DNA from: Mesorhizobium australicum WSM2073
GTDB lineage: Bacteria; Pseudomonadota; Alphaproteobacteria; Rhizobiales; Rhizobiaceae
Length of the DNA: 64,000 nucleotides
Direction: 5' to 3'
Assembly (NCBI RefSeq): GCF_000230995.2
Contig: NC_019973.1
Coordinates: 496,001 to 560,000, forward strand
Of the stretch, positions 19,563 through 28,615 are shown piece by piece (position 1 is the first letter of the stretch; every line of letters starts with the position of its first letter). Both the position numbers and the translations under genes were made by a program. The notes beneath the pieces were generated by a model that ran no database searches, was not told the DNA's origin, and saw only the letters and a list, made by a program, of their open reading frames with translations.

Positions 19563-20527
19563 AACGACGTGACATGCTGAAGCTTGCCGCACTCGGCGCG
19601 GCATTGCTGACCACCACGGCACTGCTGTCCACCGGCCATGCCTTCGCCCAGGACAAGAAGTGGAAGATCGGCTTTTCGCAGGTGACCACCATCGAGCCCT
19701 GGCGCGCCCAGTTCAACAAGGACATCATTGCCGAGGCCGCCAAGCATCCGGAGGTCGAGCTGATCATCACCGACGGCGAGGACAAGACGGAGAAACAGGT
19801 CGCCGACGTCGAGAACCTGATCCGCCAGGAAGTCGACGCGCTGCTGGTCTCGCCGAAAGAATCCGCCGGCCTGACCGGCGTCGTGCAGCAGGCGATCGAC
19901 GCCAAGATCCCGGTCTTCGTGCTCGACCGCAATGTCGACACCAAGGACTACACGCAGTTCGTCGGCGGCGACAACAAGCTGATCGGCCGCGCGGCCGGCG
20001 AATACGCCGTCGAACTGCTCGGCGGCAAGGGCAAGGCAGCAGGCAATGTCGTCGAGATCTGGGGCGGCATGGGCACCCAGCCGGCGCATGACCGCCATGA
20101 CGGCTTCCATGAATTCACCGACAAGGAACCGGGCATCAAATATTTGCTCGACCAGCAGTCGGGCGACTGGAAGCAGGACCAGGCCTACAATCTGATGGCC
20201 AACGCGCTGAAGACCAACGAGAAGATCGATCTCGTCTACGGCCACAACGACCCGATGGCCTACGGTGCCTATCTGGCCGCCAAGGATGTCGGCCGCGAGA
20301 AGGACATCAAGTTCATCGGCATCGACGGCCTGCCCAACGAAGGCGTGCAGATGGTGAACAAGGGCGAGCTGACGGCGACCTTCACCTATGTCACCCCAGG
20401 CGCGGAAGGCTTGCGCCAGGCGATCAAGTTCCTCAACGGCGAGAAGGTGGAAAAGACCATCACCTTGCCGACGCAGAAGATCACCAAGGAAAACGCCGCC
20501 CAGGTGCTGAAGGACAACGGCCTGTGA
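19559..20527 (+). CDS. Sugar ABC transporter periplasmic binding protein
   Basis: A 322-residue RbsB/type-1 periplasmic binding protein. The signal peptide spans residues 1-30 (MKRRDMLKLAALGAALLTTTA onward, cleavage after AFA); the RR pair could also allow Tat export. The mature domain has IGFSQVTTIEPWR, VDALLVSPKESAGL, IPVFVLDRNVDT and FIGIDGLPNEGVQ, all in their expected places. The sugar is unknown; YtfQ-like features hint at a galactofuranose or pentose-type ligand, but weakly. GGAGGAAA precedes the start. Last gene of the operon, followed by a hairpin at 20537-20555. Confidence 0.93.
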   Translation: MKRRDMLKLAALGAALLTTTALLSTGHAFAQDKKWKIGFSQVTTIEPWRAQFNKDIIAEAAKHPEVELIITDGEDKTEKQVADVENLIRQEVDALLVSPKESAGLTGVVQQAIDAKIPVFVLDRNVDTKDYTQFVGGDNKLIGRAAGEYAVELLGGKGKAAGNVVEIWGGMGTQPAHDRHDGFHEFTDKEPGIKYLLDQQSGDWKQDQAYNLMANALKTNEKIDLVYGHNDPMAYGAYLAAKDVGREKDIKFIGIDGLPNEGVQMVNKGELTATFTYVTPGAEGLRQAIKFLNGEKVEKTITLPTQKITKENAAQVLKDNGL

Positions 20528-20536
20528 GTGCTGTTG

Positions 20537-20555
20537 CCGGAGAAGGTGGCTCCGG
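20537..20555 (+). terminator. Probable terminator of the sugar ABC operon
   Basis: CCGGAG (20537-20542) and CTCCGG (20550-20555) enclose a 7-nt loop, followed by TGTTT. It lies 10 nt after the operon's last stop. The weak T-run limits confidence. Confidence 0.5.
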
Positions 20556-20687
20556 TGTTTAGAACTCGGCCATAGCTCTCCTGCTTCTTGGTGGGACAGC
20601 TGTGGCCGGACCTTCCTCAGCCGCCTGATTCGATAACGGAAGCTTCATCACCTTGAATTAACCATCAGCGTGAAGGAGAATCTTCCT

Positions 20688-21440
20688 ATGGCTGAGACTT
20701 CAATCGAATGGACCGACGCAACGTGGAATCCTGTGGCCGGCTGCACGATCCTGACCGCCGGCTGTAGGAACTGCTACGCGATGCGCATGGCGGCACGACT
20801 AGATGCCATGGGCATGAACAAGTACCAGGGTTTAACACGCAAGACGGGTGGTCGAGCGAAGTGGACCGGTAAGGTCATCACCGATCCGAAATCGCTGTCG
20901 ATCCCCGCAACTTGGTCAAAACCACGCCGCGTCTTCGTGAATTCGATGTCCGATCTCTTTCATGTAGATGTGCCAGCCGATTTCATTCGGCAGGTATGGA
21001 CTGTGATGGAAGAGACGCCGCGGCATACGTATCAGATTCTAACGAAGCGTCCGGAAGTCATGGCTAAGGTTCTAACACGGGGTGACTTTCCTGTTCTGCC
21101 GAATGTCTGGCTCGGAACCAGCGTTGAAGACCATCGAGTGCTGGATAGACTCGACGACCTTCGCCGAGTGCCAGCAGCAATCCGTTTTGTTTCTCTGGAG
21201 CCATTGATTGGATCTGTAGCCGGTGCCGATCTCGTCAATATTCATTGGGCGATTGTTGGCGGTGAAAGCGGGCCAGGGGCACGGTATATGGATCCTCGCT
21301 GGGTTGGCGAGATCGAAACAATGTGCCGACACGCGGGCACGGCATTCTTTTTCAAGCAGTGGGGAGGCAACAACAAGAAAGCCGCCGGCCGTATGCTCAA
21401 CGGTCGTATCTACGATGAGATGCCGGCAGCTACCGCCTAG
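20688..21440 (+). CDS. DUF5131 (phage Gp37/Gp68-like) three-cysteine-motif protein
   Basis: A 250-residue member of the phage Gp37/Gp68 family (DUF5131). The N-terminal block IEWTDATWNPVAGC...GCRNCYA holds the three-Cys motif C-x6-C-x2-C followed by YA, resembling a radical-SAM-type cluster-binding site with non-standard spacing. Later conserved blocks are VFVNSMSDLFH, YQILTKRPE, WLGTSVED, RFVSLEPLIG, IVGGESG and FFFKQWGG, all diagnostic. ATG 20688 has GGAG about 10 nt upstream. Lower GC than the flanks suggests transfer. The stop lies in CTAG shared with the convergent tcmP. Reaction unknown; families of this type are often carried by phages and islands. Confidence 0.9.
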   Translation: MAETSIEWTDATWNPVAGCTILTAGCRNCYAMRMAARLDAMGMNKYQGLTRKTGGRAKWTGKVITDPKSLSIPATWSKPRRVFVNSMSDLFHVDVPADFIRQVWTVMEETPRHTYQILTKRPEVMAKVLTRGDFPVLPNVWLGTSVEDHRVLDRLDDLRRVPAAIRFVSLEPLIGSVAGADLVNIHWAIVGGESGPGARYMDPRWVGEIETMCRHAGTAFFFKQWGGNNKKAAGRMLNGRIYDEMPAATA

Positions 21441-22288
21441 AAAAGGTTGCCTTGCCTCTGCTTGTTGGCAGCCACCTTCCAAAACGCTAGAGCGAGCTCA
21501 TGCTTGGCGGCCAGCAGAAGCCAATATAGCGGCTGGTTGCCCGGCCCGGTTACTAGTTTGGGTTCCAAGGAGGGCCACACGCCTAGTCGTCCAACAAGCT
21601 CGGACCAATAACGCAGAATTGCCTGACGTGTTGCGCTGACGTTCCCCGCTTTGATGGTGTCACGCCAGCCAGGAATGAAGGCATCGAACACCGTTGAGTC
21701 GCCCGACGAATATTTGTCGAGGTTCCGCTGCAGGTCCATCTGGCTGACATGTACAAGCATGTCGACGTACCGAAGGCCTGACAGCGTCCTGATCATCTCA
21801 AAATTCAGTGTCTCCAGGTTGTATGGATCCAGGTACGCGAAGTTCAGGCTATGAGGGTTCACAACGCTGACGACCGTCTTGATGGTGGCCACAGCATTAC
21901 CTGTGAAAGCTACGACTGGGGCGTTCAGCGCACGTAGCCGTTTCTCGCAAGCCTCAACCCGCTCGGCTTCGATGTCTCCGATATATACCGCAGAGAATGG
22001 CGTTTGGCCGTCTGCACTCTTCTTCCAGGCAGCAACAACTCCGCCATCGATGAACTCATTGGTGCCGCGAATCTTGCATCTGCCCGGTCCACAGAACGGA
22101 TCAATCAGAGTTGCTCCGGCCTTTCCGTGATCGAGCCATTTCGATCGGACACCACGACTGATGTCGACATAACGACATAGATATTCGTGTTTGGTTTTGG
22201 CCCAGGCGCCGACCTCCTCTACAGGCGATCCATCGTCGCCTTGAATAAGTTGTCCCACCAGCACCCCCGTTTTGATCGATCCAACCAT
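21437..22288 (-). CDS. tcmP: Three-Cys-motif partner protein TcmP
   Basis: A 283-residue protein of the TcmP family, the recurrent genomic partner of three-Cys-motif proteins such as the convergent DUF5131 gene. It looks like a class I methyltransferase fold: LIDPFCGPGRCK (glycine-rich SAM-loop-like motif, about residue 65) and AYLDPYNLETLNF (DPxY-like motif IV, about residue 150), with KTKHEYLCRYVD near the N-terminus. ATG 22288 (MVGSIKT) is chosen; TTG 22300 is the alternative. Codon use and GC differ from the neighbours. Its stop codon is the complement of the DUF5131 stop (CTAG). Enzymatic activity has not been shown for the family as far as I know. Confidence 0.85.
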   Translation of the reverse strand: MVGSIKTGVLVGQLIQGDDGSPVEEVGAWAKTKHEYLCRYVDISRGVRSKWLDHGKAGATLIDPFCGPGRCKIRGTNEFIDGGVVAAWKKSADGQTPFSAVYIGDIEAERVEACEKRLRALNAPVVAFTGNAVATIKTVVSVVNPHSLNFAYLDPYNLETLNFEMIRTLSGLRYVDMLVHVSQMDLQRNLDKYSSGDSTVFDAFIPGWRDTIKAGNVSATRQAILRYWSELVGRLGVWPSLEPKLVTGPGNQPLYWLLLAAKHELALAFWKVAANKQRQGNLF

Positions 22289-22404
22289 CTTTAGTGTCAA
22301 TCGACAAGTGGCGAGCCAACCACATTCTCCGGAGGCGACCTCCTCTCCTATCGCTATATTACATAAAACCTTGCTAGCCGGGCCATCCTCGCGGCAGGAT
22401 CGCC

Positions 22405-22866
22405 CTATGCCAGCTTCGCCAGCAGCTTCGTGAAGGTGGCGATCTCCTTGGCCGAGAGCGGCGCCAGTGTTTCCCTGGTGATCTCGTGGGCCAGCGGGAT
22501 CAGCCGTTCGATGGCATCGCGGCCTTCGGCGGTCAAATTGACCAGCAGGCGCCTTTTGTCGACCTCATGCCGGGACAGCTCGACCAGGCCACGCGCCTTC
22601 AGCCGGTCGATGACGCCCTTCACCGTCGCGGCATCCATGGCGATCAACGTGCCAAGCTGGTTCTGCGAGGTCTCGCCGACATCGCGCAGCTTGGCCAGTG
22701 CGGCGAATTGCGGCGGCGTCAGATCGGCGATACGGGCGGCGAAGATCGAGACATGGCGCTGGTGCGCCTTGCGCAGGATGAAGCCGACCTGTTCCTGCAG
22801 GAGGTAGTCGTGATCGTCGGCCTCTTCGGTCTCGACCAGCTTGAGCAGGTTGTCCTCGCCGCTCAC
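22405..22866 (-). CDS. MarR family transcriptional regulator
   Basis: A 153-residue winged-helix regulator; MarR proteins usually release DNA when they bind an aromatic or heterocyclic ligand. The recognition region reads SQNQLGTLIAMDAATVKGVIDRLKARGLVEL and the wing HEVDKRRLLVNLTAEG. It is the last gene of the six-gene operon starting at 29466, and its GTG start overlaps the DUF1185 stop by 4 nt (GTGA). It probably controls its own operon through the palindrome at 29614-29629, which is an inference. An aromatic N-heterocycle inducer would fit the operon's enzymes. Confidence 0.92.
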   Translation of the reverse strand: MSGEDNLLKLVETEEADDHDYLLQEQVGFILRKAHQRHVSIFAARIADLTPPQFAALAKLRDVGETSQNQLGTLIAMDAATVKGVIDRLKARGLVELSRHEVDKRRLLVNLTAEGRDAIERLIPLAHEITRETLAPLSAKEIATFTKLLAKLA

Positions 22867-23447
22867 CGCAGCCCGTCCCAGGCTTTTATGTCATCCGCAG
22901 CGAGGCCACCCATGCGGTTGTGGATGCGCGGGCCACAGGTCATGGCGAGGCAGAACAGTATCTCGTCAGGACGCGGGCCGTCGCTGATGCCGACCTCCAT
23001 GGCGTCGAAATGGCTGCGCACATAGGCGGCGTTGATGTGGCCGAGCGGTACGTCGAGCTTTGATCCGAAGGCGCCGACCTTCTTGGCCGAGGGCACGATC
23101 GCCTTGGCATCGCCCAGCCGCTCGCGCATCGCGTAACCGCCGGGTACATGCCACAACGCGCCGTGTTCCAGCTCGCCTGCGCTGCCGACAATGGCGCCCT
23201 TGCCGTAGCCGTCGATCTGTTTCACGTCGCCGCCGAGCGCCGCGATCAGCCGGTCGGCAAGAAGCAGGCCGAGCGGCTTCAGATCGTCCATGGCGCTCTG
23301 CAGCTCCTCGACATAGCGCCCGGCGAAAGGGTTCTTGACCACCGCCATGGCGGCGGCACGCCGGCGCGGCACGTCAGTGACAGGCCCACCGTCGTGAAAA
23401 ATCTCTTCGCTCAGCACCGCGATCTTGCGGATCGGAAACTCAGGCAT
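22863..23447 (-). CDS. DUF1185 / 'amino acid synthesis' family protein
   Basis: A 194-residue protein of the family named 'amino acid synthesis' (PF06684, formerly DUF1185); the name does not reflect proven chemistry. Recognisable parts are IRKIAVLSEEIFHDGG at the N-terminus, NPFAGRYVEEL, and GYGKGAIVGSAGELEHGALWH in the middle. ATG 23447 is preceded by GGAGGAAG; the longer upstream frame is the shadow of the UPF0280 gene. It overlaps UPF0280 by 8 nt and MarR by 4 nt. Members often sit near cyclic-amide or heterocycle degradation genes, consistent with this operon. Confidence 0.85.
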   Translation of the reverse strand: MPEFPIRKIAVLSEEIFHDGGPVTDVPRRRAAAMAVVKNPFAGRYVEELQSAMDDLKPLGLLLADRLIAALGGDVKQIDGYGKGAIVGSAGELEHGALWHVPGGYAMRERLGDAKAIVPSAKKVGAFGSKLDVPLGHINAAYVRSHFDAMEVGISDGPRPDEILFCLAMTCGPRIHNRMGGLAADDIKAWDGLR

Positions 23448-24324
23448 GGGCAACTTCCTCCGGTTCGTGCTTGTTGGGCGGGCCGAGTGCAACGGAGCCA
23501 CTGATGCGGGCCTCCCCGCCGAGAAACAGCGCCGATGCGGCAATCAGGCCGCGCCGGCGAAAATCTTCGGCGACGGCGAGGCCATTGTCCAGCGCCCGCG
23601 CCACCTCGCCAGAGGCGAGCGTGCCGACGCCTTGTGTCACCAGCCGTGCGCCAAGATCGCTGTCGGGCGACAGGTCGCTTGCGGGAGTGCGCCTGATGGC
23701 AGGATTGCCGGGCAGGTCGACGGCGTTGGCGATAAGCGTCGCCGCCGCATCTGCCTCGGCGCCGGTGCGTGCGAGCACGGTGACGGCATCGGCAATGCCA
23801 AGCGAGAAGGAGCGGCCACGCCAGCCGCTGGTTGCGACACCACGCACCCCATCTTGCGCGCGGATCGTGATCCGGTCGGCCATGCCGTTGCCGGTCCCGG
23901 CGACCGCCAAGCCAATCGACGTGGCCTTGTCGAGATGGAGGGCGCTGTCGCCGCCATTGTTGACATAGGCGCGGTCGAGCTTGCGGCCGGCAAGCAGCGC
24001 GGCAAGCATTTCGTCGGCTACCGATCCGGCGACGGCGGCCATCGGCGTGATGAAGCATTCCGCCAGGGGCATGACGGCTGCTTCCATGCGGCGCGCCGTC
24101 GGGCCGGTGAAGGTTCGCGGCGCCAAGAAAAATGCTGGGAGGCGCAGTTCGGGAAGCTCCTCGACCAACTCGATCAGGATCGTCTGGAAGCGCGCGACGG
24201 CTTGGGCATAGGCGGCGCGACACTCGTCAGCCTCGCCAAAGGCCTCGACGATCAGGTCGATCGGCCCATGGTTGAGATGCAGCCGCTTGCCATCCTGCAG
24301 CCAATGCGCTTGCGGGCCCTCCAT
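23440..24324 (-). CDS. UPF0280 family protein, ApbE-like superfamily
   Basis: A 294-residue protein of UPF0280/COG2122, a family related to the ApbE flavin-transferase fold. Typical stretches are MAAVAGSVADEMLAALL, YVNNGGDSALHL and GRSFSLGIADAVTVLA. ApbE enzymes attach FMN to proteins; whether UPF0280 proteins do so is unknown. Start ATG 24324 overlaps the stop of the preceding reductase gene by one base (TGATG); the much longer frame upstream is its out-of-frame shadow. Its place beside an Fe-S reductase and a molybdenum hydroxylase suggests a role in cofactor handling or in the catabolic pathway. Confidence 0.85.
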   Translation of the reverse strand: MEGPQAHWLQDGKRLHLNHGPIDLIVEAFGEADECRAAYAQAVARFQTILIELVEELPELRLPAFFLAPRTFTGPTARRMEAAVMPLAECFITPMAAVAGSVADEMLAALLAGRKLDRAYVNNGGDSALHLDKATSIGLAVAGTGNGMADRITIRAQDGVRGVATSGWRGRSFSLGIADAVTVLARTGAEADAAATLIANAVDLPGNPAIRRTPASDLSPDSDLGARLVTQGVGTLASGEVARALDNGLAVAEDFRRRGLIAASALFLGGEARISGSVALGPPNKHEPEEVAHA

Positions 24325-25865
24325 CAGCCGGCCCCATCCGAGCCCGCGCGGCGCAACTGCGCCAGCGGCGGCCATGGATTGCTGGCCAGGGCACCCGTGC
24401 CGCGCCGGGGATTGAGGTACTCCCCGCCCTTGGCGACAATATCCGCGACGCTGCGGATTTCGGCCTCGTAGCCGCCAAGCCTGACATAGTCGTCGCGGCG
24501 CAGCGTGAACTCGATCGGCGCCACGAGCGCCGGCGTCGGCACATAGCCGAAGGCGCCTGGCGGAACCCTGGTGACATCGACCATCAGCGTGATGCCGCCA
24601 CCCGGCCAGACATAGACCGGCGCGCCGCCGACGGTGACGTAGGTTTTCAGGCCTTGCACGGAACGGGTGAGATTGACCGGGTTTTCGGTGACGCCGGCAC
24701 GCAGTGACCCGCCGGCGCCGCCGATGAACAGCACGGTGCACAAAGCCGGCTCGCAATTGTCCTCGATCAGGTTGACCGATTTTCGCAGGCGCTCCGGAAA
24801 CGGTTTTTCGACCGGTTTCAAGTCGTCGTCGAGCTCGTAATAGGCGAACTGCTCGCCGGTGGTCGAAACCATCAGCAGCGACAAGCCCGGCCGCGCGCCC
24901 TTCTTGGCGTTCCATTCGCCGAGGATCGACAGCGGATCTGAAATGCTGGTGCCTCCCCAGCCGAGGCCGGGCTCGGAGACCTTGAAATAGCGGCCCGGTG
25001 TCGAGCGGCGGCCGACGATCTTGATACCGGTATCCTGCCAGCCCAGCACCTTGCCGGCCTGGTGTTCGGAAACGACGCCGGTAATGTGGTCGTCGACCAC
25101 CACCACCTCGTCGACCAGCCCGCGCCATTGCGTGGCGAACATGCCGATGGTGGCCGAACCGCAGCCGACGCGCATGCGATGTTCCTGCTTGCCGTCGATG
25201 ACGGGCGGTTTGCCGGCTTCGACAATGACCGTGGCGCCGCCGTCGATGGTGAGTTCCACCGGTTTGCAGTTGCACAGGTTGAGCAGCGCGTCGCAGGTGG
25301 CGCGGCCTTCCGCCTTGGAGCCGCCCGTCAAATGATGCACGCCGCCCAGCGACAGCATCTGCGAGCCGTATTCTCCCGTCGTGACATGGCCGATGGCTTC
25401 GCCCTCAGCCCGCACAACAGCCGTTTCGGGTCCGATATGACGGTCGGTATCGATCTTCACCTTGACGCCGCAATAGGAGAAGATGCCTTCGGTCACCACG
25501 GTGACGAGATCGACGCCTTCCACTTCCTGGCTGACGATGAAGGGAGCGGGCTTGTAGTCGGGATAGGTTGTGCCGGCGCCGATTGCGGTGACGAAGCGGC
25601 GGCCGGTGTTGATGAGTTCGCCATCCCACTGCTCGCCCTCGGCGACAAAGGGCACCATGGCGGCCCCGGTCTCGGCCGCATGGTCGAGGATGGTCAGCGG
25701 GTCCATGCGCACGATGCGGCCCGCGATATTGCCATAGCGGTCGCAGGCTCCGGTCCGTCCGTCAGCGATGTAGCACATGACGGGACAGGCGTCGCAGCGG
25801 ATCTTCTCCGCCACCAGCTTCTCGCCGGGATGATGGGTTTCGAAACGCTCGGCAAGCTCGCTCAT
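24324..25865 (-). CDS. hnr: 6-hydroxynicotinate reductase-like iron-sulfur protein
   Basis: A 513-residue protein resembling 6-hydroxynicotinate reductase, the enzyme that reduces 6-hydroxynicotinate to 1,4,5,6-tetrahydro-6-oxonicotinate in anaerobic nicotinate fermentation. The N-terminal IRCDACPVMCYIADGRTGACDRYGN holds four Cys suited to a [4Fe-4S] cluster. Further conserved blocks are EGIFSYCGVKVKIDTDRHIG, GEYGSQMLSLGGVHHLTGG and MRVGCGSATIGMF. Coupled to the molybdenum hydroxylase by ATGA. In an aerobic rhizobium the real substrate may be another hydroxylated N-heterocycle; other genes of the fermentative pathway are absent here. Confidence 0.8.
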   Translation of the reverse strand: MSELAERFETHHPGEKLVAEKIRCDACPVMCYIADGRTGACDRYGNIAGRIVRMDPLTILDHAAETGAAMVPFVAEGEQWDGELINTGRRFVTAIGAGTTYPDYKPAPFIVSQEVEGVDLVTVVTEGIFSYCGVKVKIDTDRHIGPETAVVRAEGEAIGHVTTGEYGSQMLSLGGVHHLTGGSKAEGRATCDALLNLCNCKPVELTIDGGATVIVEAGKPPVIDGKQEHRMRVGCGSATIGMFATQWRGLVDEVVVVDDHITGVVSEHQAGKVLGWQDTGIKIVGRRSTPGRYFKVSEPGLGWGGTSISDPLSILGEWNAKKGARPGLSLLMVSTTGEQFAYYELDDDLKPVEKPFPERLRKSVNLIEDNCEPALCTVLFIGGAGGSLRAGVTENPVNLTRSVQGLKTYVTVGGAPVYVWPGGGITLMVDVTRVPPGAFGYVPTPALVAPIEFTLRRDDYVRLGGYEAEIRSVADIVAKGGEYLNPRRGTGALASNPWPPLAQLRRAGSDGAG

Positions 25866-28615
25866 GCGCGTGCCTCCTTCTCGCGGATGGCCGCCAGGAT
25901 GCGGCTTGGCGTTGCCGGCACCTTGGTGACCAGCACGCCGGTGGCGTGACGAATGGCATTGAGGATCGCCGGCGCCGTGGGGATCAGCACGTGCTCGCCC
26001 AGGCCCTTGGCGCCGAACGGCCCTTCGGGATCGGGCACCTCGACAAGGATGGTCTCGATCGGCGGCACGTCGCCGATGGTCGGGATGAGATAGTCATGCA
26101 AATTCTCGGTCCGGCCGGGGATGTATTCTTCCATCAGCGCCATGCCGATGCCTTGCGCGATGCCGCCCTCGATCTGGCCCTCGACCAGCAGCGGGTTGAT
26201 CGCCTTGCCGACGTCGTGCGCGGCGATGATCCTGATCAGCGTGACCGTGCCGAGCCTGAGGTCGACCTCAAGTTCGGCGATCTGCGCGCCATAGCCATAG
26301 ACCGCATAGGGTTTGCCCTGGCCCTTGGCATCGAGCGGCAGCGTCGGCGGGTCGTATGTCTCCTCGGCGTGGAAGACGAAACCGTGCGCATCCACGTCGA
26401 GTAAGCCAACATCGATGCTTCGTGTCGCCTCGCCTTCGCGGATGACGATCGCCGGGCCATCCAGTTCAAGCGAAGCCTTTTCCGAGACATTGGCAAAGCG
26501 CAGGATCTTCTCGCGCAGGGCGCGGCCCGCCTTCTCGGCCGCCTTGCCGGTGACGAAGGTCTGGCGCGAGGCCGAGGTCTTGCCAGCGTCGGGACTGATC
26601 GCCGTATCGGCGCTCTTCAGCCGGAATTTTTCCAGCGGCAGGCCGAGCGCGTCGGCGCAGATCTGCGTGATGACGGTGTTGGATCCTTGACCGATATCGA
26701 CCGCGCCCTGGTGCAGGATGACCGCGCCGTCAGCCGCGATGCCGACCCGGATGGTCGACGGATTGGGCAGCGAGGTGTTGCCGCAGCCATACCAGCACGA
26801 AGCGACGCCGACGCCGCGTTTTCTGTCCAGGTTGGCGCTGTTGAAAGCGTCGGCATCGGCTGTCGCCCGCGCCCAATGCGGTCGCAACGCTTCGAGGCAT
26901 TCGGCGATGCCAACTCCGGACTCCAGGACCTGCCCGGTAACCGTTTCGAATCCGTTCCGAAGGCAGTTCTTCAGCCGGAAATCGAGCCGATCGATACCGA
27001 GTTTGCCGGCGAGCTCGTCATAGAGCGTCTCTTGCATGATCGTCGCCTGCGGCACACCGAAGCCACGGAAGGCGCCGGCAATCGGCCCATTTGTGTGGAT
27101 GGCGCGGCCCTCGGCGCGGTAATTCGGCGTGAAATAAGGACCGGAGGCATGCACCGGCACGCGGTTGGCGACCGTCGGCCCCCAGCTCGCATAGGCGCCG
27201 GTGTTGAAATCGCCTTCGAAGATCATACCGGTGACATGGCCCTCGGCATCCGCGCCGACGGAGGCCTTCATCCGCGCCGGATGGCGCTTGGTGGTCGACA
27301 TCATGGATTCGTTGCGGGTGTAGGCGAGGGCCGCGGGCCGCCCGGTCTTCAGCGCGACAAGGCCGATCAGCGGCTGCAGGGAAACGTCGAGCTTGGAGCC
27401 AAAGCCACCGCCGGTCGCGGTCGGCACGATGCGCACCTTGTCGACGGCAAGGCCGAGCACTTTCGCCGTATCGTCGCGATCCATGTAAGGCGCCTGCGTG
27501 CAGGCGACGACGACGAGCGTGCCGCCGTCGAGATATGCATAGCCGGCTTCCGGCTCGATATAGGCGTGCTCGACATAGGAGGTTTCGATCGTATCGCTCG
27601 CGATGAACGCCGCATCGGCAAGTGCCGACTCGGGATCGCCGCGTTCGACGAAGCCCTTGGTCAGCAAATTGGCCGGGCGGTTTTCATGGATCAGCGCCGC
27701 ACCTTCGGCCTGCGCATCGCCGGGCTGGAGAACATGCGGCAGTTCGGTCCAGCGGACGGGGAAATCCGACAGATCGAGATCGAGGATCGCCTCGCGTTCG
27801 CCGGCGACCAGCGCGACAGCCTCGCCGCGAAGCCGGGCAAAGCCCTCGGCCAACGCCGGCTGGTCGGCGAACGGGCCGATAACGCCGAAGCAGTTTTTTC
27901 CCGGGATATCGGCGGCCGTGAAAACACCCGTGATACCGGGATGGCTGCTTGCCCAGCCATCGATCTCGCCGAATGCGAAGCCGGCATGATGATGCGGCGA
28001 GCGGATCACCAGCACCGCAAGCGCATCGGCCGGGAAGGAATCGCCGCCGAATTTCTCGGCACCGGTCACCTTTGGCACACCGTCGAGCCTGACCGGCGAC
28101 GCGCCGATGGCGTGGCCGGACCGAGGCAGACGGAAGTCCAGGCTCGCGGTCTGGAGGGAAGCCTCCATCACCGCGGTGATGATCTTGCGGTAGCCGGTGC
28201 AGCGGCAGAGGATGCCGCCCAACGCATCCTGCACCTCGGTCTCGGTCGGCCTGGGTTTCGTGTCCAGCAGCGCTGACGCCGCGACCAGCAGCGCCGGCGT
28301 GCAGATGCCGCATTGCGCGGCGCCATGCGCCAGGAACGAGGCTTGCAGCGCCGACAGGCGCCCATTGGCGAGGCCCTCGACCGTCGTCACCATAGTGCCG
28401 GAAGCAGAGGCCGCCGACATCAGGCAGGCGCAGACGGGAGCGCCGTCGACCAGCACCGTGCAGGCGCCGCAGTCGCCGGCGTCGCAGCCGACCTTTGTTC
28501 CGGTCAGCCGCAATTCGTCACGCAGCACCGAGGACAGCCGGCGCAGCGGCGGCACGTTGACCGAGACGGCGGCGCCATTGACCGCGAAGGCGATGTCGGC
28601 GCGTTCCATGCTCAT
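25862..28615 (-). CDS. Fused 2Fe-2S and molybdopterin subunits of a xanthine dehydrogenase-family hydroxylase
   Basis: A 917-residue fusion. Residues about 8-160 form the small subunit: GCDAGDCGACTVLVDGAPVCAC (plant-type [2Fe-2S]) and QCGICTPALL...GILCRCTGYRK (second [2Fe-2S]). Residues about 175-917 form the Mo-cofactor subunit: VIRSPHHHAGF, TGGGFGSKLDVS, GAFRGFGVPQA, DIGQGSNTV and FGAKGLGEHV (loop with the catalytic Glu). Such enzymes hydroxylate N-heterocycles such as nicotinate, purines or aldehydes, using water. Start and stop overlap the neighbouring genes by ATGA. Together with the FAD subunit next door it makes a complete hydroxylase. Confidence 0.92.
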   Translation of the reverse strand: MSMERADIAFAVNGAAVSVNVPPLRRLSSVLRDELRLTGTKVGCDAGDCGACTVLVDGAPVCACLMSAASASGTMVTTVEGLANGRLSALQASFLAHGAAQCGICTPALLVAASALLDTKPRPTETEVQDALGGILCRCTGYRKIITAVMEASLQTASLDFRLPRSGHAIGASPVRLDGVPKVTGAEKFGGDSFPADALAVLVIRSPHHHAGFAFGEIDGWASSHPGITGVFTAADIPGKNCFGVIGPFADQPALAEGFARLRGEAVALVAGEREAILDLDLSDFPVRWTELPHVLQPGDAQAEGAALIHENRPANLLTKGFVERGDPESALADAAFIASDTIETSYVEHAYIEPEAGYAYLDGGTLVVVACTQAPYMDRDDTAKVLGLAVDKVRIVPTATGGGFGSKLDVSLQPLIGLVALKTGRPAALAYTRNESMMSTTKRHPARMKASVGADAEGHVTGMIFEGDFNTGAYASWGPTVANRVPVHASGPYFTPNYRAEGRAIHTNGPIAGAFRGFGVPQATIMQETLYDELAGKLGIDRLDFRLKNCLRNGFETVTGQVLESGVGIAECLEALRPHWARATADADAFNSANLDRKRGVGVASCWYGCGNTSLPNPSTIRVGIAADGAVILHQGAVDIGQGSNTVITQICADALGLPLEKFRLKSADTAISPDAGKTSASRQTFVTGKAAEKAGRALREKILRFANVSEKASLELDGPAIVIREGEATRSIDVGLLDVDAHGFVFHAEETYDPPTLPLDAKGQGKPYAVYGYGAQIAELEVDLRLGTVTLIRIIAAHDVGKAINPLLVEGQIEGGIAQGIGMALMEEYIPGRTENLHDYLIPTIGDVPPIETILVEVPDPEGPFGAKGLGEHVLIPTAPAILNAIRHATGVLVTKVPATPSRILAAIREKEARA

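Noticed and set aside
23440..25275. 611-codon reading of the UPF0280 frame
   Set aside because: The N-terminal 300 codons lie inside the reductase gene in another frame and are low-complexity; the true start is ATG 24324.
26687..28276. Plus-strand ORF of 529 codons opposite the hydroxylase
   Set aside because: Shadow of the fused Mo-hydroxylase gene.
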